From: an uncultured Clostridium sp.
Lineage (GTDB): Bacteria; Bacillota; Clostridia; Lachnospirales; Lachnospiraceae
Assembly (NCBI GenBank): GCA_947643685.1
Contig: CANRXD010000120.1
Span: 1 to 6,014 of the forward strand
Reading direction: 5' to 3'
DNA length: 6,014 nucleotides
Position numbers and translations under genes: made by a program. The notes beneath the pieces are model-generated. The model was given only the letters and a program-made list of their open reading frames with translations. It was not told the origin of the DNA and searched no databases. Shown here one piece after another: positions 5,364-6,014 of this stretch (position 1 is the first letter of the stretch; every line of letters starts with the position of its first letter).

Positions 5364-6014
5364 CTATGCTATGCTAATAAGGCTATCCTTAAAAGCCTTC
5401 GGATAAGATAACCTCATAATAACTTTCGGGAACACAATAACATAAGCACATACCGTTCCTTCACCAAAGCGATCATGCAACAGACTTTTACCATCGGGAC
5501 AGAAACTAACCTCGTCCGGTAGCGACCTCAAATACGGTAATACAATGGTTTTTTGTTGGACAATCAGGAAAGTTTGCTTCAAGCGCAACAACTTGCCCTT
5601 CTCCAAAAACGTCATGTTTTACGATAGCTCCTGCCGGTATTAAAAGTTCTTCTGAATCTTTGCGAGCAAGAGTCTTTCCTGCGATCTCAGATGCTTTTTC
5701 AGAAACAGTAGCATCAATGTATTGCTTCCAGGCAGGGGCTTCCAGAATATCTCTGCGAGATTCGCACTTAACAATCAAATCTCTGAGCTTTTTAGGATTT
5801 GCCTTGTTCGATTCAAACATTGCCACAAAGTATTTCCGGAACTGCCCTAATGTCAGAGGAACAATATCCAACCGCTGCTTTACATCGTTTTTTGTATACC
5901 AAATACCGTGTCTGAAAGTCTCTGCTGTGTTGGTATCAATGCGGACAGCAATAAACATACCGTATACAGGCTTATCATATTTCAGAACAGCATCGGAAAC
6001 ATGCCGTCTGACAG
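5364..6014 (-). pseudogene. Restriction-endonuclease-like (AlwI-type) gene, C-terminal part, frameshifted
   Basis: The frame is open from the right edge through 5506. Before the first ATG in view (5958) it reads RRHVSDAVLKYDKPVYG, so the gene starts outside the window. The section KPVYGMFIAVRIDTNTAETF, then RHGIWY and LDIVPLTLGQF, resembles the C-terminal half of AlwI-like type II restriction enzymes. I recall this from family knowledge and cannot verify it. It is followed by VKHDVFGEGQVVALE, a small beta module also found at the C-terminus of UvrD/PcrA-type proteins. The frame ends at a TAG (5506-5508), but a second module continues in another frame: DEVSFCPDGKSLLHDRFGEG, then RLSYPKAFKDSLISI, ending at a TAG (5364-5366). 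One extra base (or two missing) around 5509-5530 accounts for this. No partner methyltransferase is in view. The frameshift suggests a decaying gene, though a sequencing error is possible. Confidence 0.6.

Noticed and set aside
5197..5406. 69-codon + strand open frame with a hydrophobic stretch
   Set aside because: The hydrophobic part is the antisense of the MAKSIPAIVTPEVL start and its ribosome site; the - strand reading has family support.

Overview
The window looks like chromosomal DNA of a Clostridia species, most likely a Lachnospiraceae (Clostridium cluster XIVa) relative. This rests on moderate GC content, strong Firmicutes-type Shine-Dalgarno sites, a clostridial-style RqcH, and intergenic space packed with palindromic repeats. 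The genus is inference; no rRNA or tRNA is present.

Layout from left to right. (1) 1-214, + strand: the C-terminal end of a NADAR-family protein. (2) 345-3592, - strand: a two-gene unit. Its first gene encodes a 500-residue protein that joins a complete LysR-type regulator to a complete CitX domain, the enzyme that attaches the prosthetic group to citrate lyase acyl carrier protein. Two bases after its stop codon begins rqcH, the ribosome quality-control factor that recognises obstructed 50S subunits and directs alanine tailing. (3) 3593-4274: a 680-bp divergent intergenic region with no convincing gene. It holds a likely promoter for the LysR-CitX gene and at least three palindromic elements. 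One folds as a three-way junction, one is a 151-bp multi-hairpin element with 19-bp terminal inverted repeats, and end-like sequences recur among them. (4) 4275-5104, + strand: a DUF1810 protein and a small lipoprotein joined by an ATGA overlap. (5) 5146-6014, - strand: a decaying two-gene island. It comprises a frameshifted restriction-endonuclease-like gene entering from the right edge, with two FGEG-type motifs at its C-terminus, and an HTH/ImmA-IrrE-like gene fragment with an internal deletion.

The most notable item is the LysR-CitX fusion. It puts transcriptional sensing and citrate lyase maturation in one polypeptide, with no citrate lyase genes in the window and with rqcH coupled downstream. 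I do not know of this architecture being described, but I could not search. The repeat-rich intergenic region and the degraded defence-like island are the other places worth a second look.
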